Source: 13-2-20CM-66-19 sp963760225 (lineage in GTDB: Bacteria; Pseudomonadota; Gammaproteobacteria; Steroidobacterales; Steroidobacteraceae). Taken from it: DNA of 64,000 nucleotides. The position numbers and the translations under genes were made by a program. Where the stretch lies: contig CAVXCD010000001.1 of the NCBI GenBank assembly GCA_963760225.1, positions 682,001 through 746,000 on the forward strand. The letters are read 5' to 3'. The notes below the pieces were generated by a model. That model had not been told where the DNA came from and did not search any database. It saw only the letters and a program-made list of their open reading frames with translations. Below are positions 38,307 to 47,700 of the stretch, piece by piece (position 1 is the stretch's first letter; the number at the start of each line of letters is the position of its first letter).

Positions 38307-40199
38307 GTGAACCAGTTGACATTTGTGCTCGGGGCGCTCGCCGGGCTGCTCTGCGCGGCGACGGCCGCTGTGGCGCTGCTGTGGCGGCCGCAGCGACGCG
38401 CAGCGCCGTCCGATGCCGCCGCGCGCGCCGCACCGAGCCCGATGGCGGTGTTCGCGCACTGGCCGACGACTGCTCTCATTCTCGACCCCGCGACCAACGG
38501 CATCGTCGCCGCGAACCCGGCCGCGCTCAAGAGCCTCGGCTACACCCAGGACGAGGTCTGCAGGCTCCCCTTCACCGATCTCTTTACGTCCGAATCCGTC
38601 GGCGCCGCGCGGCTGTTGCAGACGCTGCAGCAGGCGACGACGCGCGAGCCCCTCGCGATGTACCAGCACTGCAAGGACGGCTCGCAGCGCAGCGTCGAAG
38701 CCACCTGCTACCACGTCATGCTGGGCGAGCGACAGGTGCTCGCGGTCGCGGTGCACGACGTGACCGTGCGGCGCAAGGTCGAGACGCAGCTGCTGGAGAA
38801 GCACCAGCACCTGGATCACCTCGCCAACCACGACCCGCTCACCGGGTTGCCGAACCGGTTGTTCCTGGCGGCTCACCTCCCCGATGCCATCGAGGAGGCG
38901 AAGAACAGCGGCGCGGTGCTCGCAGTGCTGTTCCTCGATCTCGATCGCTTCAAGCACGTCAACGACTCGCGCGGCCACGAGACCGGCGACAAGCTCCTGA
39001 AGACGGTGGCGCAGCGCATCCGCTCGACCATACGCGCCGAGGACCTGGTGGTGCGCATGGGCGGAGACGAGTTCGTCGTGGTCATGAAGGGCGTGAAGGA
39101 CACCGCGCAGGTGAGCGATGCCGCCGAGCGCATCAACCAGGCGCTCGGAGCGCCGATGGTGGTCGACGGGCGCACGCTGGTGACCACCGTGTCGATCGGC
39201 GTCGCCCTCTACCCCCATGACGGTATCGACATGGGCGAGCTGCTGCGCCACTCCGATACCGCGATGTACCAGGCGAAGGATCGCGGCCGCAACAACTTCC
39301 AGCGGTTCTCTCCAGGTATGGACCGGCGTCTCAAGGAGCGCATCGCCATCGAGTCCTCGCTGCGCACCGCGCTGCAGAGCCACCAGCTCGACGTGCACTA
39401 CCAGCCGATCGTCGAGATCGAGACACAGCGGGTGGTGGCGCTCGAGGCGCTGCTGCGCTGGAAGCATCCCAACCACGGCTACGTGCGTCCCGAGCGGTTC
39501 GTGACCATCGCGGAAGAGGCCGGCCTCATCGTGCCGATCGGCGATTTTGTGCTGCAGCGGGCGATCGAGGACATGGCGCGCTGGCGGCAGGCGCAAGGCA
39601 AGCTGGTGCCGGTCGCCATCAACGTGTCCGCCGTGCAGCTGCAGCGCTCGAACCTGGCCGACTCCATCTCGCGCCTCACCAAGGAGTACGGGCTCGAGCC
39701 GGCGATGCTGCAGATCGAGCTCACCGAGAGCGCGGTGTTCGAGCGACGCGAAGCGCGCTCACGCGAGGCGAACCAGGATGCGGTTGCCAGACTGCGCGAG
39801 CTCGGCGTGCACATCGCCATCGACGACTTCGGCACCGGCTACTCGAGTCTGTCCTACTTGAAGCGCTGGCGCGTTGACACGCTGAAGATCGACCGCAGCT
39901 TCGTACGCGATCTGGTAACCGACATGAGCGACCTGGCGATCGTCAGCGCCATCATCGCCATGGCCACCCACCTGCACATCGAGGTGGTCGCCGAAGGCAT
40001 CGAGGGCTGGCCGCAGCTCGAGAAGCTGCGCCAGCTCGGCTGCCGCTATGCGCAGGGGTACCTGTTCGCGCGCCCGGCCTCCGCGGAAGCATGCCTGCGC
40101 TACCTTTCCGACCAGCCCCTCGATCTCACCCAGCGCCTGCCCGTTCTCGATCGGCTCGAGGCCACCGGCAGCGGCGAGCACGTTGCGCTGCGTGCCTAG
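38307..40199 (+). CDS. PAS-GGDEF-EAL cyclic di-GMP signalling protein
   Basis: 630 residues, GTG start. One N-terminal membrane helix (LTFVLGALAGLLCAATAAVALL), a PAS domain (about 45-160; TALILDPATNGIVAANPAAL), GGDEF domain (active site GGDEF near 252 with an RAED inhibitory site just before it), and EAL domain (ALEALLRWKHP near 380, DDFGTGYSSLSYLKR, EGIEG). Both active sites look intact, so it could make or break cyclic di-GMP. It is divergent from the gamma-glutamyltransferase gene. Confidence 0.93.
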   Translation: MNQLTFVLGALAGLLCAATAAVALLWRPQRRAAPSDAAARAAPSPMAVFAHWPTTALILDPATNGIVAANPAALKSLGYTQDEVCRLPFTDLFTSESVGAARLLQTLQQATTREPLAMYQHCKDGSQRSVEATCYHVMLGERQVLAVAVHDVTVRRKVETQLLEKHQHLDHLANHDPLTGLPNRLFLAAHLPDAIEEAKNSGAVLAVLFLDLDRFKHVNDSRGHETGDKLLKTVAQRIRSTIRAEDLVVRMGGDEFVVVMKGVKDTAQVSDAAERINQALGAPMVVDGRTLVTTVSIGVALYPHDGIDMGELLRHSDTAMYQAKDRGRNNFQRFSPGMDRRLKERIAIESSLRTALQSHQLDVHYQPIVEIETQRVVALEALLRWKHPNHGYVRPERFVTIAEEAGLIVPIGDFVLQRAIEDMARWRQAQGKLVPVAINVSAVQLQRSNLADSISRLTKEYGLEPAMLQIELTESAVFERREARSREANQDAVARLRELGVHIAIDDFGTGYSSLSYLKRWRVDTLKIDRSFVRDLVTDMSDLAIVSAIIAMATHLHIEVVAEGIEGWPQLEKLRQLGCRYAQGYLFARPASAEACLRYLSDQPLDLTQRLPVLDRLEATGSGEHVALRA

Positions 40200-40266
40200 C
40201 GCGGTCCGTCCGGCACGCTGATCCGGCGCCTGGCGGCGCCAAGCGGCGGACGTGCGAGAATGGGCC

Positions 40267-41244
40267 ATGTCGGCCACTCCGCACGTGCCAGCCCGCGCAG
40301 GACGGCCGCGCCAGCAATGCGCGGACGCCGTGCTCATGGTGCAGCCGGGTTCCTTCGGCTTCAACGAAGAGACGGCCGCCACCAACACCTTTCAGCAGCG
40401 GCAGGCCGTACCCGATCCGAACGCCGCGCCAGCGGCGCGCGCGGAGTTCGGGCAGCTGGTGCGGGCGCTGCGCAGCGAGGGAGTCAGCGTCTGCGTGGTG
40501 GAGGATTCGGTCCACCCTGCGAAGCCCGATGCGGTGTTCCCCAACAACTGGGTGAGCTTTCACGAGGACGGCACGCTGGTGCTCTACCCGCTGCACAGCG
40601 CCAGCCGCCGCGCCGAGCGACGGCAGGACGTGGTCGATGCGGCAGTAGCCGAGCTCGGCTTCAAGGTCTCGCACCTGCTCGATCTCACCCATTACGAGAG
40701 CGCCGGACAGTTTCTCGAGGGCACCGGCAGCCTCGTGCTCGATCATCTGCAGCGCGTCGCTTATGCCTGCCTCTCGCCGCGCACCCACGCGCAGGTGCTC
40801 ACCGACTGGGCGCGCGGCCTTGACTACGAGGTGGTGAGCTTCAGCGCCGCTGACCGCCACGGCGTCCCGCTCTATCACACCAACGTCCTGATGTGCATCG
40901 GCGAGCGCCTGGCCGTCGTCGGCAGCGAGACGATCGTCCCCGCCGATCGGGGCCGCGTTGTGGACAGACTCAGGGCGAGCGGCCGGGAGATACTCGAGAT
41001 CGGCCACGACGCGATCGAGCGCTTTGCAGGCAACATGCTCGAGCTCGGCACCTGGGACGAGGCGCTCGGGGACTCGCGCGTGCTCCTGATGTCTGAGTCG
41101 GCGCGCCGCGCGCTGACTCCCGGGCAGTTCGCGCAGCTCTCCGGCTGCACCGATACCGTGCTTGCGGTGCCGATCCCCACCATCGAGACGCTGGGCGGTG
41201 GCAGCGTACGCTGCATGCTGGCCGAGGTGTTCCGCACTGCATGA
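40267..41244 (+). CDS. ctlX: Citrulline utilisation hydrolase-type amidinotransferase (CtlX)
   Basis: 325 residues from the ATG at 40267. It belongs to the arginine deiminase-like guanidino-modifying family: VLMVQPGSFGFNEETAATN, DAVFPNNWVSFHEDGTLVLYP, HYESAGQFLEGTGSLVLDH (catalytic Glu/His region), PLYHTNVLMCIGE, and a C-terminal GGGSVRCMLAEVF with the nucleophilic Cys. Homologues hydrolyse citrulline. No arginine pathway genes are adjacent. Its stop overlaps plsY by 4 bases (ATGA), so the two are translated in coupling. Confidence 0.9.
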   Translation: MSATPHVPARAGRPRQQCADAVLMVQPGSFGFNEETAATNTFQQRQAVPDPNAAPAARAEFGQLVRALRSEGVSVCVVEDSVHPAKPDAVFPNNWVSFHEDGTLVLYPLHSASRRAERRQDVVDAAVAELGFKVSHLLDLTHYESAGQFLEGTGSLVLDHLQRVAYACLSPRTHAQVLTDWARGLDYEVVSFSAADRHGVPLYHTNVLMCIGERLAVVGSETIVPADRGRVVDRLRASGREILEIGHDAIERFAGNMLELGTWDEALGDSRVLLMSESARRALTPGQFAQLSGCTDTVLAVPIPTIETLGGGSVRCMLAEVFRTA

Positions 41245-41885
41245 TCGCGCTGCTCATCAAGGGGGCACTGTCGTACCTGCTGGGCTCGCTGGTCGGCAGC
41301 CTGGTGCTGCGGCGCTACACCGGGGTCGACATCCGCTCGCTCGGCAGCGGCAACGCGGGCGCCACCAATGCGCTGCGTACGCTCGGCAGGAAAGTCGCGC
41401 TGCTGGTGCTCGTCATCGACATCGTCAAGGGTTCGATTGCGACTGCGCTCATTGCGCGCTGGTCCCCGCCCGGCATGGTCGCCGCGCCGCAGCTCTCGGG
41501 ATGGAGTGTCACGGTGTGCGGGCTGGCGGTGATCCTGGGACATGTTTATCCCGTCTGGTACGGCTTGCGTGGCGGCAAGGGACTCGCCACGCTTCTCGGG
41601 GCGGTGGCCGGAATCAACGCCTGGCTGCTGCTGCCGATGTTGCTTACCTGGCTGGCCGCGGTGATTCTCTTCGGGTTCGTGGGGCTCGCCTCGGTGCTCG
41701 GCACGATCGCGCTCGCGGTGACGCTGGTTCTCACGGATGCCGCGCCGCCTTTGCTCGCCTTCGGGATCCTCGCCGCATTCCTCGTCATCTTCACCCACCG
41801 CGGCAACATCGCGCGCATGCGCGCGGGCACGGAGCCCCGCGCCACGCGGCTGTGGCTCCTCGGAGCCCGCCGCGGAGCCAGCTGA
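41241..41885 (+). CDS. plsY: Glycerol-3-phosphate acyltransferase PlsY
   Basis: 214 residues, about six membrane helices. It transfers acyl from acyl-phosphate to glycerol-3-phosphate, the first step of phospholipid synthesis. Conserved loops are GSGNAGATNALRTLG, the segment GHVYPVWYGLRGGKGLAT, and FTHRGNIARMRAGTE. Slightly longer than typical. Overlaps ctlX and birA by a few bases at each end. Confidence 0.95.
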   Translation: MIALLIKGALSYLLGSLVGSLVLRRYTGVDIRSLGSGNAGATNALRTLGRKVALLVLVIDIVKGSIATALIARWSPPGMVAAPQLSGWSVTVCGLAVILGHVYPVWYGLRGGKGLATLLGAVAGINAWLLLPMLLTWLAAVILFGFVGLASVLGTIALAVTLVLTDAAPPLLAFGILAAFLVIFTHRGNIARMRAGTEPRATRLWLLGARRGAS

Positions 41886-42916
41886 TGACGCACGTCGCGA
41901 AAGCTGCGCCGGCAGCCCGCCGCGGCCGGAGCGGCGCGACGACCCTGATCGCGCAGCTGTTCGCGCTGCTGGCCGACGGCAAGTTTCATTCGGGAGAGGA
42001 ACTGGCGCGCTCGCTCGGCGTGACCCGCAGCGCCGTCTGGAAGGCGGCCGGCGAGCTGCGCGAGCGCGGCGCGACGCTGCATGCCGTGCGCAACCGCGGT
42101 TACCGCATCCCGCAGCGGAGCGACCCACTCGATGCGGCGAAGATCCGCGAACGCCTGGCCCGCGAAGTGCGCGAGCGCGTGGTGAGCATCGAGAACACCT
42201 GGTCAATCGCTTCCACCAACTCGGCGCTGCTGCAGCGCGCGAACCCGAGCAGCGGGCACAGCGAGGTGCTGCTGGCCGAATACCAGAGCGCCGGCCGCGG
42301 CCGTCGCGGGCGCGCCTGGCTCGCGCCGCCCGGCGGTGCCGTGTGCCTGTCGCTCAGCTGGACGTTTCGCGAGGCGCCGCGCGATCTGGGGTCGCTCGGG
42401 CTGGTCATCGGCGTGTGCGCGCTGCGCGCACTGCACGAGCATGGACTTGCGGGCGCAAGCCTCAAGTGGCCCAACGATGTTCTCATCGGCGAGAAGAAGC
42501 TCGGCGGCGTCCTGATCGAGCTGCGCGCCGAATCGGCCGGCCCCGCGTGCGTCGTGATCGGTATCGGCCTCAACGTGTGTCTGGGAGCGGCGTTACTGCA
42601 GAGGATCGCCGAGAGCGGCACGGCGGCCACCGACCTGGCGAGCGTCGGCATCAGCGCCTCGCGCAACGCGGTTGCCGCCAGCCTCATCAGTGCCTGCATC
42701 CACGGACTTATCGAGTTCGAGCGCGAGGGCCTGAAGCCGTTCATCGAGGCATGGCGCACGGCGGATGCGTTGCGCGGGCGCCCGGTGAACGTCAGCGCCG
42801 CGGCCGGCAATACCCGCGGTATCGCACGCGGCATCGACATGCACGGCGCGCTCGTCGTCGAGACTCCGCAGGGGGTACGCCGCTTCATCTCGGGCGACGT
42901 CACGGTGAGGGCCTGA
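41885..42916 (+). CDS. birA: Biotin-protein ligase / biotin operon repressor BirA
   Basis: 343 residues from the ATG at 41885, which shares a base with the plsY stop. Residues 20-85 form a winged helix (FHSGEELARSLGVTRSAVWKA, LHAVRNRGYRI). The ligase domain includes EYQSAGRGRRGRAWLAPPGG, SLKWPNDVLIGEKKLGGVLIE, and a C-terminal SH3-like part. It activates biotin with ATP, attaches it to acetyl-CoA carboxylase, and the N-terminal domain may repress biotin genes such as bioA in this window. Confidence 0.95.
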   Translation: MTHVAKAAPAARRGRSGATTLIAQLFALLADGKFHSGEELARSLGVTRSAVWKAAGELRERGATLHAVRNRGYRIPQRSDPLDAAKIRERLAREVRERVVSIENTWSIASTNSALLQRANPSSGHSEVLLAEYQSAGRGRRGRAWLAPPGGAVCLSLSWTFREAPRDLGSLGLVIGVCALRALHEHGLAGASLKWPNDVLIGEKKLGGVLIELRAESAGPACVVIGIGLNVCLGAALLQRIAESGTAATDLASVGISASRNAVAASLISACIHGLIEFEREGLKPFIEAWRTADALRGRPVNVSAAAGNTRGIARGIDMHGALVVETPQGVRRFISGDVTVRA

Positions 42917-43686
42917 TGGCACTGCTGCTGGTCGACATCGGTAACACGCGCATCAAATGGGCGCGACTTTCCGGCGACCGCCTGGGAAGGAGCCGCGCGG
43001 CGGTGCACGCCGCCTGGAGCGCGGACGACTACGCCCGGCGCCTGTTTGGCGCCTCGCGCCCCGAGCGCGTGCTGGTCTCGAGCGTCGCCGCCCCGGCCGT
43101 GAACCGCTCGCTCGCCCGGGCGGCACGGCGCGCCCGCGTCCCGATGCACTTCGTCAAGGTTGCGCGGCGGGCGGGCGGGGTGGCTGTTGGGTACACGGAC
43201 CCCTGGCGCCTGGGTGTCGATCGTTTCCTGGGAGCCATCGGGGCGCACCGGCTCTTCCGCGGCATCGCCGTGTGCGTCGTGGCGGTGGGCACCGCCATGA
43301 CCATCGATCTGGTCGGGGGCGACGGGCGTCATCGCGGCGGGGTGATCGTGCCGGCACCGCAGCTCATGGTCGATGCGCTGCTCGAGCGCACCAGCGGCAT
43401 CCGTCGTCGCACGCACGGCGGCACAGCGGGCGCTTCCGGGCTCTTCGGCCGCTCGACCCGCGCCGCGATCATCCAGGGCTCCCGCTATGCCGCAGCAAGC
43501 CTCATCGACCGTGCGGTTCAGGAGGCGCGCGCGCTCGTCGGACGCCGACCGCTGGTGGTGCTCACCGGCGGGGAAGCGCCGGCCCTGCGGGGATTGCTGC
43601 AGAGCCCCTGCGTCGCTGTGCCGGACCTCGTGCTGCGGGGTCTTGCGATCCTCGCCGCTGAACCTGAGCCGGGTCGCCGTCGTTGA
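42916..43686 (+). CDS. coaX: Type III pantothenate kinase CoaX
   Basis: 256 residues from the ATG at 42916 (overlaps the birA stop by one base). It phosphorylates pantothenate in coenzyme A synthesis. ASKHA motifs are LLVDIGNTRIKWARL, PWRLGVDRFLGAIGAH, VVAVGTAMTIDLV, and HRGGVIVPAPQLMVDAL. The birA-coaX pair is a common gammaproteobacterial arrangement. Followed by a SPOR-like protein 15 bases on. Confidence 0.95.
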   Translation: MALLLVDIGNTRIKWARLSGDRLGRSRAAVHAAWSADDYARRLFGASRPERVLVSSVAAPAVNRSLARAARRARVPMHFVKVARRAGGVAVGYTDPWRLGVDRFLGAIGAHRLFRGIAVCVVAVGTAMTIDLVGGDGRHRGGVIVPAPQLMVDALLERTSGIRRRTHGGTAGASGLFGRSTRAAIIQGSRYAAASLIDRAVQEARALVGRRPLVVLTGGEAPALRGLLQSPCVAVPDLVLRGLAILAAEPEPGRRR

Positions 43687-43701
43687 ACTAGAATCCGCTA
43701 C

Positions 43702-44496
43702 GTGCGCACCGCTTTCTTTGCGCTGCTGTTCGTCAACCTCGCGTACTTTGCGTGGGCGCACTGGGTGGACGTACCGCCGCCTGCGCCGGTGAACGAGGCG
43801 GTAGCCCGGCTGCCGAAACTGAAGCTGGCCGAAGAGCTGCCGCCTTCACAACAGCGGCAAGCCGCCGCGCCCGAGAAGATGGCGCTGACATCGAGCGCCT
43901 GTTTCTCCGTCGGACCGTTCGGCGATCTCGACAACAGTGCCCAGGCTGCGACGCTGCTCAAGGCGAAGGGCTTCGATCCGAAACAACGCGCCGAGCAAGG
44001 ACAGATGTCGGACGGTTACTGGGTGTACGTCGGCGGGTTGCAGAGCCAGTCGGACACCGATCATGCGCTCGTTACGCTGGAGCGCGGCGGGATCAAGGAT
44101 GCGCTGGTGATGCCGGAGACCCCCGATGCGGGCCGCCGTCTGTCACTGGGACTTTACAGCGAGCGCGCGCGCGCGGAGCGCCGCGCTGAGAGCGTGCGCC
44201 AGACGGGGCTCAAGGCCGAGGTGGCCGAGCGGAGGATCCCGGGCACTCTCTACTGGGTAGACCTGGCGCCGCTGCCGGGCATGAGCACCATTCCGATTCA
44301 GGATCTGTTCGCGGAAGGGGTGAGCTCGCGCATTTCGGTGCAGCCGTGCCCGGCCGCAGTGCCTGCGGCCGCGGAACCTGCGGCCACAGCACCCGCTGCT
44401 GCTACCGCTACCGCCGGCGCTGCGCCTGCGGCACGCGAGCCGGCAACGGCGGCCAGCAACTCCACAGCGCACGGCGGGACACCCAAGCTGCCCTGA
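43702..44496 (+). CDS. SPOR-like membrane protein
   Basis: 264 residues, GTG start. An N-terminal helix (AFFALLFVNLAYFAWAHW) is followed by a periplasmic region with two SPOR-like halves (ACFSVGPFGDLDNSAQAATL, SDGYWVYVGGLQSQSDTDHA, then RRLSLGLYSERARAERRAES). SPOR domains bind glycan strands at the division site. The C-terminus is Ala/Pro-rich and probably disordered. It is the usual gene after coaX in this group of bacteria and is likely in the same operon. Confidence 0.8.
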   Translation: MRTAFFALLFVNLAYFAWAHWVDVPPPAPVNEAVARLPKLKLAEELPPSQQRQAAAPEKMALTSSACFSVGPFGDLDNSAQAATLLKAKGFDPKQRAEQGQMSDGYWVYVGGLQSQSDTDHALVTLERGGIKDALVMPETPDAGRRLSLGLYSERARAERRAESVRQTGLKAEVAERRIPGTLYWVDLAPLPGMSTIPIQDLFAEGVSSRISVQPCPAAVPAAAEPAATAPAAATATAGAAPAAREPATAASNSTAHGGTPKLP

Positions 44497-44535
44497 CGGG
44501 TAGCGGGCCGGTAGAATCGCCCACTGCTTATCGAT

Positions 44536-44607
44536 GCCGGCTTAGCTCAGTGGTAGAGCAGCGGTTTTGTAAACCGTTGGTCGGGAGTTCAAATCTCTCA
44601 GCCGGCA
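44536..44607 (+). tRNA. thrU: tRNA-Thr (TGT)
   Basis: Cloverleaf with acceptor GCCGGCT/AGCCGGC, D arm GCTC/GAGC, anticodon stem GCGGT/ACCGT, loop TTTGTAA (anticodon TGT), T stem GGGAG/CTCTC. The CCA end is not encoded (ATT follows), unlike the two tRNAs of the rRNA operon. Forty bases after the SPOR-like gene. Confidence 0.93.
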
Positions 44608-44705
44608 TTCTTAATCTTGGGTCCATTCCGGACACATGGGTAACGAACAGGGCTTTCCTTACGCGGCGTGGACAACGCGTCAGGGTTGTCACAATCACGG
44701 CGAAT

Positions 44706-44741
44706 CGGTCGGTATCCTGTATTCTAAATAAAGACCGACCG
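44706..44741 (+). promoter_or_regulatory. Inverted repeat before the STAND NTPase gene
   Basis: CGGTCGGT (44706-44713) and ACCGACCG (44734-44741) form a perfect 8-base dyad separated by an AT-rich 20-base stretch containing TATTCT, a possible -10 box. It ends 20 bases before the start codon. It could be an operator or a leader hairpin; no regulator is known. Confidence 0.4.
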
Positions 44742-44761
44742 GGTGATTGGGGGGCCCAAGC

Positions 44762-47700
44762 ATGACGCGTCAGCGGCTGCGCATCTTTGTGTCCTCACCG
44801 GGCGACGTGATGGCGGCGCGCGAAGTGACCGCGCAGGTTGCCGAGAAGCTGGCGCACGAATATGCACGCTTCTGCACCATCGAGCCGTATCTGTGGGAAT
44901 ACGAGCCGATGCTGGCCTCCGGGCATTTCCAGGACTCGATCGACCCCCCGAGCCGCTTCGATGTAGTGATCCTCATCCTCGAATCCCGCCTGGGCACCCC
45001 GCTCCCCGAGCGAACCGCGGTGCGCGAGTACCGCGGAATGGACGGCCGCACGCCCGTGACCGGCACCGAGTGGGAATTCGAAGAGGCGTTGGTCGCCGCC
45101 CGGGCCCACGGCTCGCCGGACATCCTCGTCTACCGCAGCAGCAAGATGGCTGCAGTGGACACGTGGGACGCGCAGCGCCGGCAGGCGGTGCTGCGGGAGC
45201 TCGAGGCGCTCGACGGTTTCTGGTCGCGACACTTCGCCCATCAGGGAACGTTCCGTGGCGGCTACGCCAAATTCAACAGCCTGGATGAGTTCTCCGGCAA
45301 GCTCGAGCACGACTTGCGCGCTTGCGTGCAGCGGCGCATCGACAAGCTGCGGCCCGAGGAGCGCACCCAGCACGGCGTGCGGCTGTGGCCGCAGGCCCCT
45401 TTTCGCGGGCTCGAGTCATATCAGTTCGAGCACGCTCCGATCTTCTTTGGACGGGAGGAAGCGGTCGGCGCGGCGCTGCTGCGCCTGCTGACCAATGGCC
45501 AGGCGGGCCGTCCATTTCTGCTGGTACTGGGAGCCAGCGGTTCCGGTAAGTCGTCGCTGGTGAAGGCCGGCGTGTTGCCGAGATTGATGGTGCCCCAGCG
45601 GGTGTCGGGGGTCGCCTTCCTCCGACGCGTCGTCTTTCACCCAGGGGATGCGCAGGCCGGGGAGGATCTCTTCGATGCCCTGGCGCGGCGCCTGACTGCC
45701 GGCGACGGTGACAGCATCGGGCTGCCCGAGCTGCTGGGCAGCTCGATGTCCGTTCAGGACCTCGGCCGGCACCTGCGCGAGAGCGCGGCCCACCCCGACA
45801 TGCCCTTTGCCATGGTGCTGGACCAGCTGGCAGCGGTCGCGCGTGAACAAGGGCGGATGCTGCGCTACGAGCAGGCGCGGCTGGTGCTGGAGGTCGATCA
45901 GCTCGAGGAATTGTTCACCTCCGAGCGCGTGCTGCCCGAGGAGCGCCGGCAGTTCGTGCAGCTCCTGGCGGCGCTGGTGCGCTCGGGACTGGTATGGGTT
46001 ATTGCCACCTTGCGGGCCGACTTTTGGCACCGGACGGCCGAGACACCCGAGCTCGTGCAACTGGCCGACGGCCAGGGGCGGGTCGACGTGCTGCCGCCGA
46101 CGTCCGCCGAGCTCAGCCAGATGATCCGGGGTCCGGCCGAGGCCGCCGCCATCCATTTCGAGCTGCATCCCGTCAGCGGCATTCCGCTGAACGACGCGAT
46201 TGCCGAAGCCGCAGCCGGGGAGCCCGGCGCGCTGCCGCTGCTGTCTTACCTGCTCGATCAGCTCTACCGCAGAGACATCGAAGAAGCCGGCGGCGACACA
46301 CTCACTTACGCCAGCTACAACGCTCTCGGGGGCTTGAAGGGTGCTATTGCCACGCGTGCTGATGCGGTGATCGCCGCCCAGCCGCCGCAGGTGCAGGCGG
46401 CGCTTCGCCAGGTGTTGTTTGCGCTGGTGCAGATGAGTGCCACCGAGGGGGCTGTCGAGCACGCCGTCGCACGCCGCGCCCCGCTGCTTGATTTTCCCGA
46501 GGGCTCGGCTAAGCAGCAGTTGATTCGGGCCCTGCTCGACCCTGCCGCTCGACTGGTGGTGGCCGACGCGACGGGTGCCAAATCGGCCACCGTGCGGCTC
46601 GCGCACGAAGCGCTGATCAACGAATGGCAGGCCGCGCGCGACTACGTCGCTGCGAATGCCGAGGCTCTGAAGGTCCGCCGCAGGCTCGAGGAACGCTATG
46701 CTCGCTGGCGCTCACTGGCGGGGGAAGCCACGGGCGCGCGGCTCGGGCGCACCGTGTTCCGGCGCGAGCCGGGATTGCTGACCGATCTGGACCTTACCGA
46801 TGGCAAGCGCCTGCTGCGGGACTATCGTGATGAGCTGACGCCCGAGTTGGTCGGGTATGTCGATCGCTCGGCCGTTCATGATCGGCGGCGCCGCCGGCGC
46901 GCGCTGCACGTGGCATCGGCCGCCGCGGCGGTCCTCGGCGTCCTGGCGATCGGTGCTATTTACGAGGCAAGGCGCGCATCAGTGCAAGAGGCACGGGCCG
47001 AAGTCGAAGCCCGGTCTGCCGAGGAGACCTCGCGCTTCCTCGTGGATCTGTTCGGGATAGCGGACCCGAGCGAGGCGCGGGGCAACAAGGTGACCGCGCG
47101 CGAGATGCTGGACAAAGGCTCGGAGCGCCTCATGACGCAGCTTGCGAACCAGCCGACCATCCAGGCGCGACTGCTCGACACGATCGGCACCGCCTACATG
47201 GGCCTTGGCCTCTACGACCAGGCTCGGCCACTGCTCGATAATGCGCTCACCCTGCGGCGTGGGATCCCCGAGCAGAGCGGCCCGCTGCTGATGATCGAGT
47301 CTCTGAACCACGTTGCAGAACTGCAGGCGCATCGGGCCGACTTTCCCGCCGCGGAGCGCAGCTATCGCGAAGCGATCCGCCTGTCGGCAGGCGAAAAAAA
47401 GGGCGATCTCGCCGTCTTGCGCGTGGTAAGTCTCCATGAGCTGGGTGCGGTGTTGGCGCAGGAAGGCCGCTATCCCGATGCTGACCACAGCCTGCGTGAC
47501 GCGCTCGCGCTCGGGCATCGCCTGGGACTCGATAAAAGCGATGAAGTCGCGCACACCCTGCAGGATCTCGCGCTGGTCGTTGAGGAAAGTGGCGACATCG
47601 ACAAGGCGATCCCGCTGATGCAGCAGTCGGTTGCCATATACCGCGCGCGGCACGCCACCGATCCATACCCCGCCTTCGCCGAGGCCATCAACAATCTCGG

